DNA of 64,000 nucleotides from Paralichthys olivaceus (GCF_024713975.1 NC_091110.1:19187501-19251500), one strand, 5' to 3'. Positions 14,976 through 25,681 are shown, numbered from the stretch's first letter. Numbers and translations: made by a program. The notes: generated by a model not told the origin, from the letters alone.

Positions 14976-17142
14976 GGCTAAAATGGCATAAAAGAAGTTT
15001 CTGAAAGTTTCACAGAAAACAAGTGGACAAATAAATATATCGCTGTGGACGTTTCGTCCTCTAAATTCTGTACAGTTTGAAAGTTGTCCATGTTGGTAAA
15101 TAGGTTTATCTAGTTTACTGCACATGCTTGATTGTGAATTGTTTATGCTTTGAATGGTGGATACGAAGCCCTCCTCTCATGTGTCCGTTCACAGGTTCGG
15201 AGACCCTCTGGAGGTCAGTGTCATCGACGTAGTTGCCATCCGCAGCGACCACAGAGTCTCCACCTATCGTTTGCCGAAGCTCACCGAGTCCTCTCAGCTC
15301 AGACATCAGGACACGCCCAGCTGCTCTGACCGAGACGAACACGTCACATCGGAAAGCAAGAAATCCAGAGCTGAGCCGGAAAAAGTCATCAGTGAAATAG
15401 AAGGTAAGCAAGTGTCAGTGTGTTTGTTTGTCACAGACGTGCTTGACCTTTAACCCATGTGTGTCCTCCAGAGGAGGAGGTGCTGCGCCCCCAGGTGGTT
15501 CGTTCAGCAGCGATCAAACTGGGTGATCGGCAAGAAGAGAGGCTGAGAAAAGCTGCACTGAAGGCTGAACAAGCTCGAGCCAAAAAAGCAAAGAGGATGC
15601 AGGAATGGGCTCAACTGTGAGTGGGACGATCAACGTTGTATTTACGTGGAATTCATTGATTAATTGATGATGATTCTGATTATTGGTGCCTCAGTTACGC
15701 AGAGAAACCAGGTGAGAACTATGAGGATCCGCAGGATGTGCAGAACATCAGCGAAGCCCGAGAGAACATCGGAGACTTAAAACTAAAGACCGACAAAGAC
15801 TTCAAGGTGCCGAGACACCTGATGATGACCAGTGGGAGGAAGAGAGCGGAACTGAAAGACCTGGAGGAAATGGTACACACATATACTAACACACATATAC
15901 ACACTGCCTCATTTACAGGTATATCTGATCCGTTTAATGAGTCCCTCCATCTTACAGACCCGTGACAAGCAGACTGAGCTGAATGGACGAATCGTGGCGT
16001 TGCGGGACACCAAGGTTCACCTGGTGTCTCAGTTGAACGCTCAGGCTAAGCAGCTCCGAAAGGTCCAGCAGCGTCTGCCGGCCCGTCTCCACCGCCCTCC
16101 ACCCGTCCTGCCGACCCTGCTGCCAGAGGAAACCCCAGAGAAGAGGCTGCAGCCCAACAGAGCTACCCTGGAGCGATACCGTGTTCTGAGGGAACAGAGG
16201 TACAAGAACCAGGAACCACACTCACTTCACAGTGACGTCTCTCTGACAGCTGGTGTTTTGATTTCAAAAGTAAATCTACTGTTTTATTGTTTTAGCAGGT
16301 TTAAGGGCACACAGGAGGACGAGGAGGAGGGAACTACACGTCTGTTGGAGCAGCTGGAGAAAGAGATGGAGGATAATCAGGAGGGAGAAGAGGTGACATC
16401 AAGAGAAGAAGAAGAAGAAGAGGAGGGGGAGGAGGAGGAAGTGGAGCTGACTGAGCTGGAGGAGGAGCTCCGCCAGGAGGAGGAATTCACACTTTTGTAT
16501 GAGCAGGACTCTCTGCTGGAACAGGTCTCTGATCACCAGTCAACTTCAGATTAAATGTGTAAACAACATGTTGTATAACGTTTGTTTTGAAATCATCAGA
16601 TGGAAACATCAGTGATTCAGTTTGACGCAGAGCTGCTGCAGCTGCGTCACCAGAAGCAAAATCTGGACAGGGAGCTGGCGTTGGCGGACCTCCGTCAGAT
16701 GACACTTTACCAGGAGCTGCTGCTCCTCCAGGAGTTAGAGAGGAAGGAGGGCAGCCTGCAGGAGAAGTTTGACGCATGTTTAAGGGAGGAGAACAGCATC
16801 GTGGTGCGTGGGAGTTTATGCACCTGTGGACTGGGTGATGTGGACGTTCTCCTCATATTATCCTCGTGTTGTTGTTTAGCTCAATCCTCTTTATCCCGAC
16901 AGTCAAAACTGGAGGAGCGTAAGGAGCAACTGCAACTGAAGCAGAGGGACATCGTCAAGCTGCAGGAAAGAGAGAAGGCTCTGCTCACCGCCCTCCTGGA
17001 CTCGCTGGGCGAAGACAACAAGTTTGAAAAGTTTCTCATCAAAGTCTTTGAGAAGAAAATCAAACGTGTGAAGAAGAAGGAGCAGAGCGGAAACAACGGT
17101 GAGGTCGGAGTAACGAAACACAGTACGTTGGTTCGTGAGATG

Positions 17143-17179
<37 letters not shown>

Positions 17180-19317
17180 TCATGATCCCAGTGTGTGTTT
17201 GCAGAAGAAGAAGTGGAAAGTGATGAAGAGTCTGATGAGGAAGACGACTGGGATGACGATGATAATGATTACGACAGCGATTCAGAGGGAGGGAGTCTGG
17301 ATGACAGCGTTTGTCCTCCAGGTCAGTACCGACTGCAGACAACGACTCAAACAGGTGAAGTTCGGGTTCAGTTGTGGCCTCAAACATGTTGCGTGTGTTT
17401 CAGGCTGTGATCCGCAGTTGTTTGAATACACACTGCAGCTGCGTGAGCGTCGGCTGAACCTGGAGGAAATGCTGGTGGAGGAGAAGAAGTGTGTTGAAGC
17501 TCTGAAGGACGAGTGTGACGCCCTCATCAAGAAGGTCAAACTTTGATTTTCATCGTCCTGTCTGCCGACATGTTTCTGTAACCACTGACATCCTTGTATG
17601 TGTGTGTGTGTGTGTGTGTTGGCTCTGCAGGAGAAAATGGTGAAGAGCAGTTTGAGAGCGGTTGATGACGACTTGGAGTTGGTCAACAGAGAGAAACAGC
17701 AGAAAATGAACGAGCTGGATGTGGTGGTTCCTCTCAGACTGCACCAGGTGATTAGTGTAACTGCTGATGAAAGTAAAACAGATGCGCTTCCTGCTCATGT
17801 CGGAAATGTCGGCCTCTGCTCTCTTGGATTTTTCCTCAGGTCTGCTTTAGCTTTACTTCCTTGAGAATCCACAGCTTTATTTACAGTCTTACACTGAAAT
17901 CACTAAGTCCTGCTCTGAACGTGAAATGCTCTTTTAATAAAGAGAGGTCAAAAACCCACATGCAGAGATTTTATTTTAATATTATTATAAGAACACATGC
18001 ATCTCTTCATCCCAGACTTGAGACTTTTCCTTTCTCCTTCTCTTGTCCGTTTATCTGCCAGATTAAGTTTGTCGTCGACGGCTCTGTGCCATTGGATCTG
18101 ACCGAGGCTTTGGTGGTGGACAGGGCGGAGCTGACCAGGCTGAAGGAGCGCATCAAGCAGCTGCAGGTGGAGAAGACTCAGCAGAGAGAGCTGAAGGTTA
18201 AGGCCCGGCAGCATCACACCAGGCTGCGCCATGAGTGCAAGGACATGAAGGCTCGGGTCCAAGGTGAGAGGCTCCCAGCGTGTAAAGTCTCAACACGAGA
18301 TATTAAGATGCCAAATATACAATTCACAGGAAAGACGCCACTTCTTTTGGCGTGAGTATTTCAGGTGCCAGAGAGTCAGTGGTATGTTTACTGATGTGTG
18401 TGTGTGTGTGTGTGTGTGTGTGTTGCTGTAGAGCTGGAGAAGGAGTGCGACAAGCTGATGATGATGAAGTTTGGGCGGCTGGTGGATCTGGAGGCTCTGC
18501 AGATACTGTCGGGGAACAGGAAGCTGGAGGTGCTGAAGCAGGAGAAGCTCAGTCAAGAAGCTGCATTCAACAAAGAAATCAAACAGTGGGATGTACGTTG
18601 TCCGTTTGTGTGTATGTGTGTGTGCTTTGATAAGAGTGAGATAACTTTATCATTCACTTGTTTTCTTCTATCCACTTGTTTTCTCTGTGTGTGTGTGTGT
18701 GTGTGCGGTCCAGGCGAAAGTCCGCAAGGCCTATGAGGCTCTGATGGAAGTCACCAGACAGAACACGGAACTTCTCCTCAGAAAGTCAAAGCTCCTCGAG
18801 GAGACGATGGAAATTGAGCTTAAACTCGAAGCCAGGCAGAAAAAAATTGTAATTTGTATTTTCACACGTTGATCAAAGCAGAGACATATTTAACACGTGT
18901 TATCAATGTAAAACGTTTTCATGCTCTAATGTTCAGAAAACACTCTCCTCCCTGCTGCAGCTCCTCCTTTCAGCCTCTGTCTGAAACTCTTGGCTGTGGA
19001 ACGTATGTGTGTCTTCATCTGTGTGTTTGTGTATCCAGGCTGTCAGACAGCGCCAGGAGGACAAGAGACGTGAGAACCTGAAGGACATAGTTCGGCTCAA
19101 GTCGCTGGTGAAGAAGCAGTCGTCTCAGATCAACGCCGTCAAGAGTGAGATCGAGGCCCTGTCCCATAAAGGAGGCCCAGTGGTGCCCTTCATCCAAACA
19201 ACCCAGCTGCTCACACCAACCCCAACCCGCCCCAGCGACCCCACGCTCCCTCCCGAACCAGGACCATCGCGTCCGTCCGAACATCAAAATTCACGCGGTA
19301 GAAAGGGAACTTGTTAA
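9865..19317 (+). CDS. cfap44: Cilia and flagella associated protein 44 (WDR52), complete coding region
   Basis: An axonemal protein of the tether/tether-head complex that holds the inner-arm dynein f motor; loss causes sperm flagellum defects. Exons: 9865-9929, 10163-10325, 10456-10558, 10646-10862, 11041-11155, 11249-11413, 11706-11861, 11957-12004, 12104-12203, 12285-12379, 12457-12666, 12764-12874, 12964-13116, 13289-13498, 13593-13735, 13829-14108, 14236-14291, 14406-14568, 14784-14914, 15195-15403, 15472-15616, 15695-15872, 15958-16199, 16299-16524, 16600-16803, 16903-17098, 17205-17321, 17404-17534, 17631-17747, 18062-18263, 18432-18592, 18714-18848, 19039-19317. The sum is 5226 nt, or 1741 residues. 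Residues about 20-780 are WD-type repeats, with family blocks such as [31 protein letters not shown] and [11 protein letters not shown]. The rest is coiled coil, with acidic runs in exons 14, 24 and 27. Exon 24 has a tandem TAGCAG acceptor. Donors after exons 5 (GTCGGT), 13 (GTTTAA) and 25 (GTGCGT) are weak, so those borders are less sure. Confidence 0.93.
14735..14782. repeat. (GT)n microsatellite abutting a cfap44 acceptor
   Basis: GT dinucleotides with two TC interruptions run directly into the TAG acceptor of the exon starting at 14784. The repeat occupies the place of the usual polypyrimidine tract. Confidence 0.85.
14922..14972. repeat. (CA)n microsatellite in a cfap44 intron
   Basis: About 50 bases of CA with one TA interruption, starting eight bases after the donor of the exon ending at 14914. 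With the GT tract just upstream of that exon, the 131-base exon is flanked by complementary GT and CA repeats. Confidence 0.9.
17142..17174. repeat. (GT)n microsatellite in a cfap44 intron
   Basis: About 32 bases of GT in the short intron before the acidic exon at 17205-17321. Similar but shorter GT tracts sit in cfap44 introns near 10428, 12070, 17597, 18396 and 18687, and CA tracts near 12240 and 14576. Confidence 0.85.
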
Positions 19318-20646
19318 TGCGCAACACAAACGTATTCACAGGTATTGTAAGACTCTTTCTGGTCCTGATGACCACTCAAAGCACTTTATTCATACATATA
19401 GTGCATCTGTTAGCAGCACTTCTTGCTGTTCTATGGGGTCATTCAGGGTTCATCTTGCTGAACTTCTGACCTTCTGGTTGGGGGACGACCACTCTACCCC
19501 TCAGCCACAGCCACCCCCACTCTGTTATCATATTAAACCAGGAGGTTGGTTCATCGCCTGCTGTTCTTTGAAGAAAATTAAAAATGAATGTGATGTAAAA
19601 ATATTGAATAAAAACAGGGTTTAACTGCTGCACGTACTGAGTTTGAATATTTTCAAACAGACAATAGTTAAAACTCATTGACACAAACACGACAGGGAGA
19701 AACTGGGATTTCAAAATTCCAGTGATGCAGATGAGAAAGATGTCCATCACCAAGGAAACAGGACGCCAAGGGCGACACCTAGTGGTACAACACAGACATT
19801 AGAAAGATGTTCCAACAAAGTGAAGGGCTCAGGAAAGAGGAGAATCATTTAGATTCTTTGTGACGGGAAGATTTTAAAGGTCTTTAACACAACACACATA
19901 AGATGGCAGATGGTGAGAGTGGTGCGATATAGACCCGATAATTATTCAATATTACAAACATCCCATAAAGAGCAGTCAGCTGTGAGAAGAATGAAGCATC
20001 ACAAGTTTCAGAGGCTCAAGATTTAGGTTATTTACAAATGCACATGCGGACAAATGTGGGTTCAGGGTAAAAAAACAGCAGAAGGGAAACAGCTCCTGTT
20101 ATTTCCTTCAGTGACGTGTGGTGCGTTGGTTTATCTTCGTAAAATGTTCCCGTTGTTATAAAACAGGTTTTTTAAAGTTTCCGGTCTGAAAACTCTGGTG
20201 GTTGTTCTTGATTATAAAAGACTGAAACTTCAGACGAGTTACTCACAGACACATTTATAAACATCATCTTCCTCATTGTGTCAGAACAGAAGTGAAGCGA
20301 TGACGTAAATAAGAAAATGATTTATTTTATAGTTGGAGGAAGAAAACATCACACATCAGAATTTGTAAATCTGTGACGAGAGCAAAACAATTATTAGAAT
20401 CCAATAGCATCGAGTATGTGCTTTACATCCCATAATCTTCATAAACATCTTACAGTATCCACAGTAACACTTTAACTCGTCTGAAGGCACATTTTATCTT
20501 TGTCCGTCAAAGGGGAGGTTCAATTAGATGCTTAATGCATTTTACCTTCATCTGTGTTCATTAGTTTGTTTGTTGGCAGGATGACACACAAAGTGTTGGA
20601 CAGATTTACAAGTTGGAGGAGAGACGGGACCTCGGTCAAGACAGAA
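19318..20646. other. cfap44 3' UTR and gene-free spacer to brcc3
   Basis: The first 290 bases are cfap44 3' UTR up to the AATAAA at 19607. From about 19640 to 20640 the sequence is AT-rich and I see no gene, long open frame or tandem repeat. A short CACCTAGTGG-type motif near 19775 resembles fragments of dispersed fish repeats found elsewhere in the window. Confidence 0.5.
19607..19612 (+). terminator. Likely cfap44 polyadenylation signal
   Basis: Canonical AATAAA about 290 bases after the cfap44 stop, in an A-rich context. Confidence 0.55.
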
Positions 20647-20652
20647 TTTATT
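20647..20652 (-). terminator. Possible brcc3 polyadenylation signal
   Basis: AATAAA on the minus strand (tttatt on plus), about 400 bases beyond the brcc3 stop codon and past the C-rich minisatellite. Other A/T-rich candidates lie further on, so the choice is tentative. Confidence 0.35.
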
Positions 20653-20905
20653 CAAATGTGTCATCGATCGGGACAAAGGTTGTTTTATCACTTTCTTTAA
20701 CATCGAGACCCAAACAGAATTAACAAAACTATGAATCTGCGGAACAACGAAACTGATCCATGAACTGAAAATAATCCAGTTACAACTATTTAAGTAACTG
20801 ACACCAAACAAAAGACAGATTCACAACAACCTCCTTTTTGAAACTAAATGTTTGAATTATATAAGTTATATAAAATAAGTTGCAGAAAGTACGTTGTCTT
20901 TGCCC

Positions 20906-21042
20906 AGTCTGTCCTCCCTCCACCCCCCAGTCTGTCCCCCTCCACCCCCCAGTCTGTCCTCTCTCCATCTTCCAGTCTGTCCTCCTTCCACCCCCCAGTC
21001 TGTCCTCCTCCACCCTCCAGTCTGTCCTCCCTCCACCCTGTC
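20906..21042. repeat. Pyrimidine-rich minisatellite, about 22-23 bp unit, in the brcc3 3' UTR
   Basis: Six imperfect copies of agtctgtcctcc(c/t)tccacc(c)c occupy the interval immediately after the brcc3 stop codon. On the sense strand the array is purine-rich (GGAGGACAGACTGGGGGGTGG type), with G-runs of three to six bases in most units, which could form G-quadruplexes in the mRNA. Unit lengths vary between 22 and 23 bases. Confidence 0.85.
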
Positions 21043-21050
21043 CACCGGGT

Positions 21051-21833
21051 TCACAGAGCAGCCAGCTCCTGCAGCAGCGTCTCCTTCTCCCGCTGCAGCT
21101 CCACGATGCTCTGCTTGTTCTGCTCCAGCCGGTCCTCCAGCCACTGCAGCAGCGGCCCGCTCACCGCCGACATCTGGCTGCACAGGTTCTTGGTGAACAC
21201 GGAGCCGTTGTGGATCTTGGTGACGGGGTCCAGGTGCGCCAGGCTGTGGATCTTGCGGTACGTGTCCTGCTCCTCCTGGCACAGGATCCGCGGCAGCTCC
21301 ACGGCCGACTCCAGGCACACTTTGCCGATGGCCTCGCGGGGCACGACGTGGATGGGGATCTCCACGCGCTCGTACTCGGAGCCCTTCTGCGCCTGCACGG
21401 ACTGGAAGCAGGTGTACAGCACCCGGCCCGTCTTGGTGTTCTTGTCCTCGATGAAGCAGGAGAAGATGAGGCCCACGAAGCACTGGTCCAGCATCTGGTA
21501 CATGGCCTGGGTGCGCACGTCGACGTGGGACGGCCACACGGTGATGTGAGGGTGGGAGTGGTACCAGCCGACCACCCGCATCGACCTGCCCGTCATGTCC
21601 GCCAGCCTCTCCGCCTCCGTGGAGGCCGCGGACAGCTGCTCCGGGGAGATCTCCACCCGGTCCTTCCTCTTGTCGGAGCGGCGGAGGATGATGACGGAGT
21701 GGATGTGGACGATCCGCGAGGTCTCCACCTCCCCGATGCACAGACCCATCACCTCCTCCTTCTCCGTGCTCAGCGCGTGGTTCATGCACACCAGGAAGGC
21801 GTCGGACTCCAGGTGAACCGCGCTCACCGCCAT
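21051..21833 (-). CDS. brcc3: BRCC36 Lys63-specific deubiquitinase, single-exon
   Basis: BRCC36 is the JAMM/MPN+ metalloprotease that cuts K63-linked ubiquitin in the nuclear BRCA1-A (ARISC) and cytoplasmic BRISC complexes. One open frame of 260 residues runs from ATG to TGA without introns. The zinc-binding motif is intact: Glu27 in KEEVMGL, then HSHPH with His92 and His94, Ser102 and Asp105 spaced as H-x-H-x7-S-x2-D. The C-terminal third ends in a leucine-rich coiled coil (LLQWLEDRLEQNKQSI) used for pairing with Abraxas or KIAA0157. The 260-residue length matches non-mammalian BRCC36; human is 316. Mammalian BRCC3 has many introns, so the uninterrupted GC-rich frame suggests a retrocopy that stayed functional. 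No frameshift or stop is seen. Confidence 0.95.
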   Translation of the reverse strand: MAVSAVHLESDAFLVCMNHALSTEKEEVMGLCIGEVETSRIVHIHSVIILRRSDKRKDRVEISPEQLSAASTEAERLADMTGRSMRVVGWYHSHPHITVWPSHVDVRTQAMYQMLDQCFVGLIFSCFIEDKNTKTGRVLYTCFQSVQAQKGSEYERVEIPIHVVPREAIGKVCLESAVELPRILCQEEQDTYRKIHSLAHLDPVTKIHNGSVFTKNLCSQMSAVSGPLLQWLEDRLEQNKQSIVELQREKETLLQELAAL

Positions 21834-21959
21834 GGTTCCCTCAGGTCCGCGGGTTTACCCGGAAAGAGACGAAGACATGAGACATCAACACAGGAGCAGA
21901 GCTTCACTTCCGCGTTCTCGCGTACTGCGACAAAAACATTCCGGGTGGCTGCGGTGACC

Positions 21960-22500
21960 TGACAAAGGTTCCGCTCTGTCTCATTAATTCATTTATTGTA
22001 AATGTGTTTTTTTAATCAACAGTGATTCTGTTATAATAAGTTCATAAATACACCAATCGATAAACAAAAATTAATTGGCTATAAAATAGTCAACTTCAAA
22101 TATAAATAGTATATAAATATATTAAAACAGCTGAATTAATTTAGGCATTTGAAGTATTTATTTCAATATTACCTCAAATCCTTATTATTAGAGAAGCATT
22201 CATATGTGGCCACTTATAATAATTATTTATTTATTTATTTTATTTACATACATACATACTGTACATACTGTATATGTCAGTCTCTTAAATATTGTTTTCA
22301 TCAAGATCCATGAATTATTCTCTGATAAATCAGTGAAAGTGTCAAAAGGAAATATTAAAAACAATCTTAAAAAGTGATAAAAAATAAAAATAAAAAAAAA
22401 CTTTCTTGGCCTATGTCTCATCCTTCTTCCAGGTTTCATGGAAATCTTTCCTAAAACCAAAAGCTGTTATTGAATCAGATCATTGATCTCTGTGATCATT
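21960..22500. other. AT-rich spacer
   Basis: Strongly AT-rich sequence upstream of brcc3 with runs of tta/tat and a short ttta repeat near 22225. No open frame, conserved motif or tandem array beyond simple AT richness was seen. Confidence 0.5.
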
Positions 22501-22550
22501 GATCTGGTGAAGCTGAGCCTCTGTCACACACACAGCTCAGCTGCAGATCG

Positions 22551-22739
22551 ATGGTTGTGTACGTGCTGAAAAACACAGAGTCCCTGATGGAGCGGCTGGT
22601 GTCAGAGACGCTTCAGAAGGACAGAACGTCTGCTCTGTGGTCCAGGTTCACTCCCACTGTGGAGGCCAGAGGGCCTGAGAAGAAAGTAGTAACACCTGAG
22701 ACACTCCAGAGCACAAGACTTGTTTCCAAATCAATATGA
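22551..22739 (+). CDS. Unrecognised small open frame, 62 residues
   Basis: An ATG-initiated frame encoding a charged, fairly normal-composition peptide (begins MVVYVLKNTESLMERL, ends LVSKSI). I do not recognise it. It ends eight bases before the convergent minus-strand frame at 22747. It could be a real small exon, part of a decayed gene, or chance. No splice signal or polyadenylation signal supports it clearly. Confidence 0.2.
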   Translation: MVVYVLKNTESLMERLVSETLQKDRTSALWSRFTPTVEARGPEKKVVTPETLQSTRLVSKSI

Positions 22740-22746
22740 TTTGTTG

Positions 22747-23184
22747 TCAACGTTTCAAGATTTCTTCTCTGGTCTTCCGGGTTCTTCTTGTGGCTGTAAA
22801 ATGTCCCCCTCCGTCTCTGCCTGTGAGATCTTGGTCCACGTGTGACTGAAGAGTTTTGGATCTGACCTCTGACTCAGCTGTCGTCACAGAGGACAGAAAT
22901 TGAAGCTGTCTGGGGTTAGCAGGTTTACTGAGACTTGACAGAGACGGGACGTTGTTGAAGAACTTGATGTGTTGCTCTGTGTTCGAGAGCTTCTCCAGCT
23001 CTTTCCTCCTCAGCTCATCGATCTCCTGCTGGGACTGACGGCCTCCACCTCCTGCTGCAGCACCTGCACCTCCCCGGACTCTCTGCTGGATCTTCTGGCT
23101 AAATGGCAGCTTTCGTATCTGGGATACTTTGGCTTCATTTTTGTACAACGAGAGGAAACATGTCAATGCTTCTTTAGCTCAGTT
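22747..23184 (-). pseudogene. Unrecognised C-terminal-like coding segment, possibly a decayed gene or last exon
   Basis: A minus-strand frame of about 145 codons ends in a stop at 22747-22749. It has no ATG at its start: the frame opens after a TGA at about 23185-23187 and reads through SLYKNEAKVSQIRKLPFSQ. Composition is protein-like and polar, with a glycine/alanine-rich run, a probable helix (QQEIDELRRKELEKL), a segment FFNNVPSLSSL and a basic end RTRKTREEILKR. This looks like the last exon of a gene or a processed fragment, but I cannot name the family and found no convincing upstream exon. Confidence 0.3.
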
Positions 23185-23189
23185 CCATA

Positions 23190-23390
23190 TGAAGGTTCTG
23201 ATGTTTACACGACACGTGAATCTCGTTGTTACATCACTGTTGGATGTTTACACGCTGCCATGTTTCCTCTCTGAACTCTTGTCGTGAACGATTCTCACTT
23301 TCTTCTCTCAGCACCTTCAATAGAGAATTCACTGTCATGTCTCTATGGCAACAGGTTGTGGTGGTAAAACTTTGATCCTGAATGCAGCTT

Positions 23391-23425
<35 letters not shown>

Positions 23426-24540
23426 TGCACTTGCTGAAAACATGTGTGATCAGGAGCTGCAGACCATTTGCTCTGGCAGCTCACATGTTTGCAGAGGCGT
23501 GTGGTGTCCATGACGACTGAGAGGCAGCCAATGGGATTTGACTGAAAGATTAACCGGAGCCCTGTGAGTAGATATGATTCAAAATTAAAAGTATTAACCA
23601 CCGGTGAAAGAAGGCTGTTTATTAAACTGTATATTAGAGTCTATTAGAATCAGCTCTTCTTCCGCTGCTGGAAATAAAAATCCTCAGGGCTCAGGTTTTT
23701 AATATTATTTTTCTTTTTGTCAACAAATCACATGAAAGCTCTGCTCATTAATCCTTTTTGTCAGTTGATTATCTGTCAAACACAATGAATATTTAATTCT
23801 TATACAGTTAACACACTGGTCTTTGTGTTTGTTTTGCATTTTGACATTTTTTTAAATGTAAAACACATTTTTGTGTAGATGTATAGAAAGGCTCCCTCAG
23901 TGGTACTGTGTTAAAATGCTGTTTTCCTTTATTCCTTTATTTGTTTTCATATATTTATGAATGTCTATTGTACCAATTTATTCTTGTCAAGAGTTTCTAA
24001 AGAAAACTTCGTCCCTTTATGTAGAAATGAAGCCAAAATATCATGGATACGAACCCACCTCAGTTAATGAATTATCAATATTACTGAATATATTGAATTA
24101 CACTTATAAATGACATCTACTCTATTTCATAGTTCCTAATGGATCCTCACATCACAAACCAGCACCTGTGGCCTTCTAACATTGTATTTTACAGTTGATT
24201 GCTTTAATATGAATATTTAAAAGATTAGATTTCCTGTGTTTTCCCTCTGTTCCTCTCTTTTCTCTTCTCACCTGTTGAACACTGAGGACGAAGTGATCGA
24301 GGAGGAAACCCTGCGGGCGTTAGGACCCAGTGACGTCACTTCGCTAACACAGTTAAGTGGAGTCGCCGTACACGAAACGATGCTGCCTTCAGGTGCTGAA
24401 GGAATTATTAGCTTCACTTTTCTAATTTTGGTCCATTACCAAATTTATTGAGGGAACTATTTAATTTCTACTTGAACGAAGCCCTTCGTCTCTGTCATGG
24501 CAGGAAGGAGAAGATGGAGGTGAGGGGGAGGAGGGGGTGT
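23190..24540. other. Gene-free AT-rich region with a CA tract and repeat-like fragments
   Basis: No convincing coding exon was seen on either strand. A (CA)n tract lies at about 23393-23422. The segment near 24015-24060 (aatgaagccaaaatatcatggatacgaacc) has a relative near 42255, indicating a dispersed repeat. A short polar frame at 24236-24451 lacks support. Confidence 0.4.
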
Positions 24541-24554
24541 TTGGTTGCAACATG

Positions 24555-24605
24555 ACACTTCACCACTAGATGTCACTAAACCCTACACAGTGAACCTTTA
24601 AATCA
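24555..24605. repeat. Dispersed repeat end fragment
   Basis: The segment with caccactagatgtcacta and a following cctacacagtgaacc resembles the common end of interspersed repeats that I recall from many teleost genomes. Only this terminal piece is visible here. Identity is from memory and not searched. Confidence 0.35.
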
Positions 24606-25110
24606 TCAGAACAAATCCGACGCAGTGAGCGGTCCCTGAACGCAGCAGGAGCCCACCCTGGAGGAAGCCGCAGATCTTCGTCCTCACAGCCGCCAGACGC
24701 TGCGCTGAGCCCGGACACTCCTCACGCTGCCGCCCGCTCTCACACACCCACGCCGGGCCGTCACACCGAGCTCCGGGGCCGGGCGGCTGGTCCTCTGCAC
24801 CGGGGTTTCCGCCTCATTGGGACCGTGGGAGACATGCGACGCCTGGGAGGAGGAGGAGGAGACGCACTGGTCCGGCAGCAGCAGACACCTGAGAGCCGCG
24901 TCTGACTTTGTTTCTGTGCCGTCAAACGGAGGTGAGTCCCGGGAGACGTTGGGGGGGGGGGGAGACGTCCCCGGAGCTGCCTCCAGGCTCCGGGCTCGTC
25001 GTGCCTCACACGCACGGTTGTTTGCTTGTTGTTTGTCGGCGCGTTTCCGTGTTGTCGTCCCCGGTGTCGGTGCGAGGGAGGCGGCATGAGTCATAGCCCG
25101 GCGCCGGGGC
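24606..25110 (+). promoter_or_regulatory. GC-rich block, probable rab27b promoter and 5' non-coding exon
   Basis: The region is GC- and CpG-rich against AT-rich flanks, as expected of a vertebrate CpG-island promoter. A strong donor follows position 24931 (ACGGAG before gtgagt), so a non-coding exon could end there and splice to the acceptor at 51261-51263, which precedes the rab27b ATG by 21 bases. The nearest downstream plus-strand gene is rab27b, and long first introns are typical of that gene. The link is inference. The island could also serve an unseen minus-strand transcript. Confidence 0.45.
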
Positions 25111-25139
25111 TGCTGGAGGAGCAAAGTGTCCAACACTCA

Positions 25140-25142
<3 letters not shown>

Positions 25143-25212
<70 letters not shown>

Positions 25213-25365
25213 TGTGTGTGTCTGTGTGTGTCTGTCTCTGTGTGTGTCTCTGTGTCTGTCTCTGTGTCTGTCTCTGTGTGTCTGTGTGTGTGTGTCTGTG
25301 TGTGTGTGTGTGTCTGTGTCTGTGTGTGTGTCTGTGTGTGTGTGTGTGTGTCTCTGTGTGTGTGT

Positions 25366-25398
<33 letters not shown>
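25143..25398. repeat. Long GT/GTCT compound microsatellite
   Basis: About 255 bases of GT dinucleotides. The left 60 bases are pure; the rest is broken regularly by TC units (gtctgtgtgtg and gtctctgtgtc patterns). It directly borders the 3' side of the GC-rich block. Confidence 0.95.
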
Positions 25399-25400
<2 letters not shown>

Positions 25401-25681
25401 ACTCATGGCTGCAGTGTGTGATCCTCACATACATGATTCTTTGCGTCCTGGTTAGTTTGGATAATATTAAAATGTCTGTGTTATATGAGAAGTAGATTTG
25501 TGATCTTACTTTATTCAAACCCAGAGAAATCCCCAACTTCATTCAAGGTAACATTAGTGTGTCGTATTTCACGATACGTCCACACGACTGCGTGCTAATT
25601 AGGAAACGACTTCATCAATTTGACGACACACGCGAGAACTTTTTTAAATTCCCCTGGAAACATTTTCTGTGTCGTTTTCGC

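Noticed and set aside
20880-21962. Long plus-strand and alternative minus-strand open frames (360 and 307 codons) over brcc3
   Set aside because: They overlap the brcc3 frame, have skewed Pro/His/Arg or Gly composition caused by GC-rich codon positions, and run into the minisatellite. The JAMM-bearing frame explains the region.
25006-25542. Open frames of alternating Cys-Val or Thr-His on both strands
   Set aside because: They are translations of the GT/CA microsatellite and have no other content.
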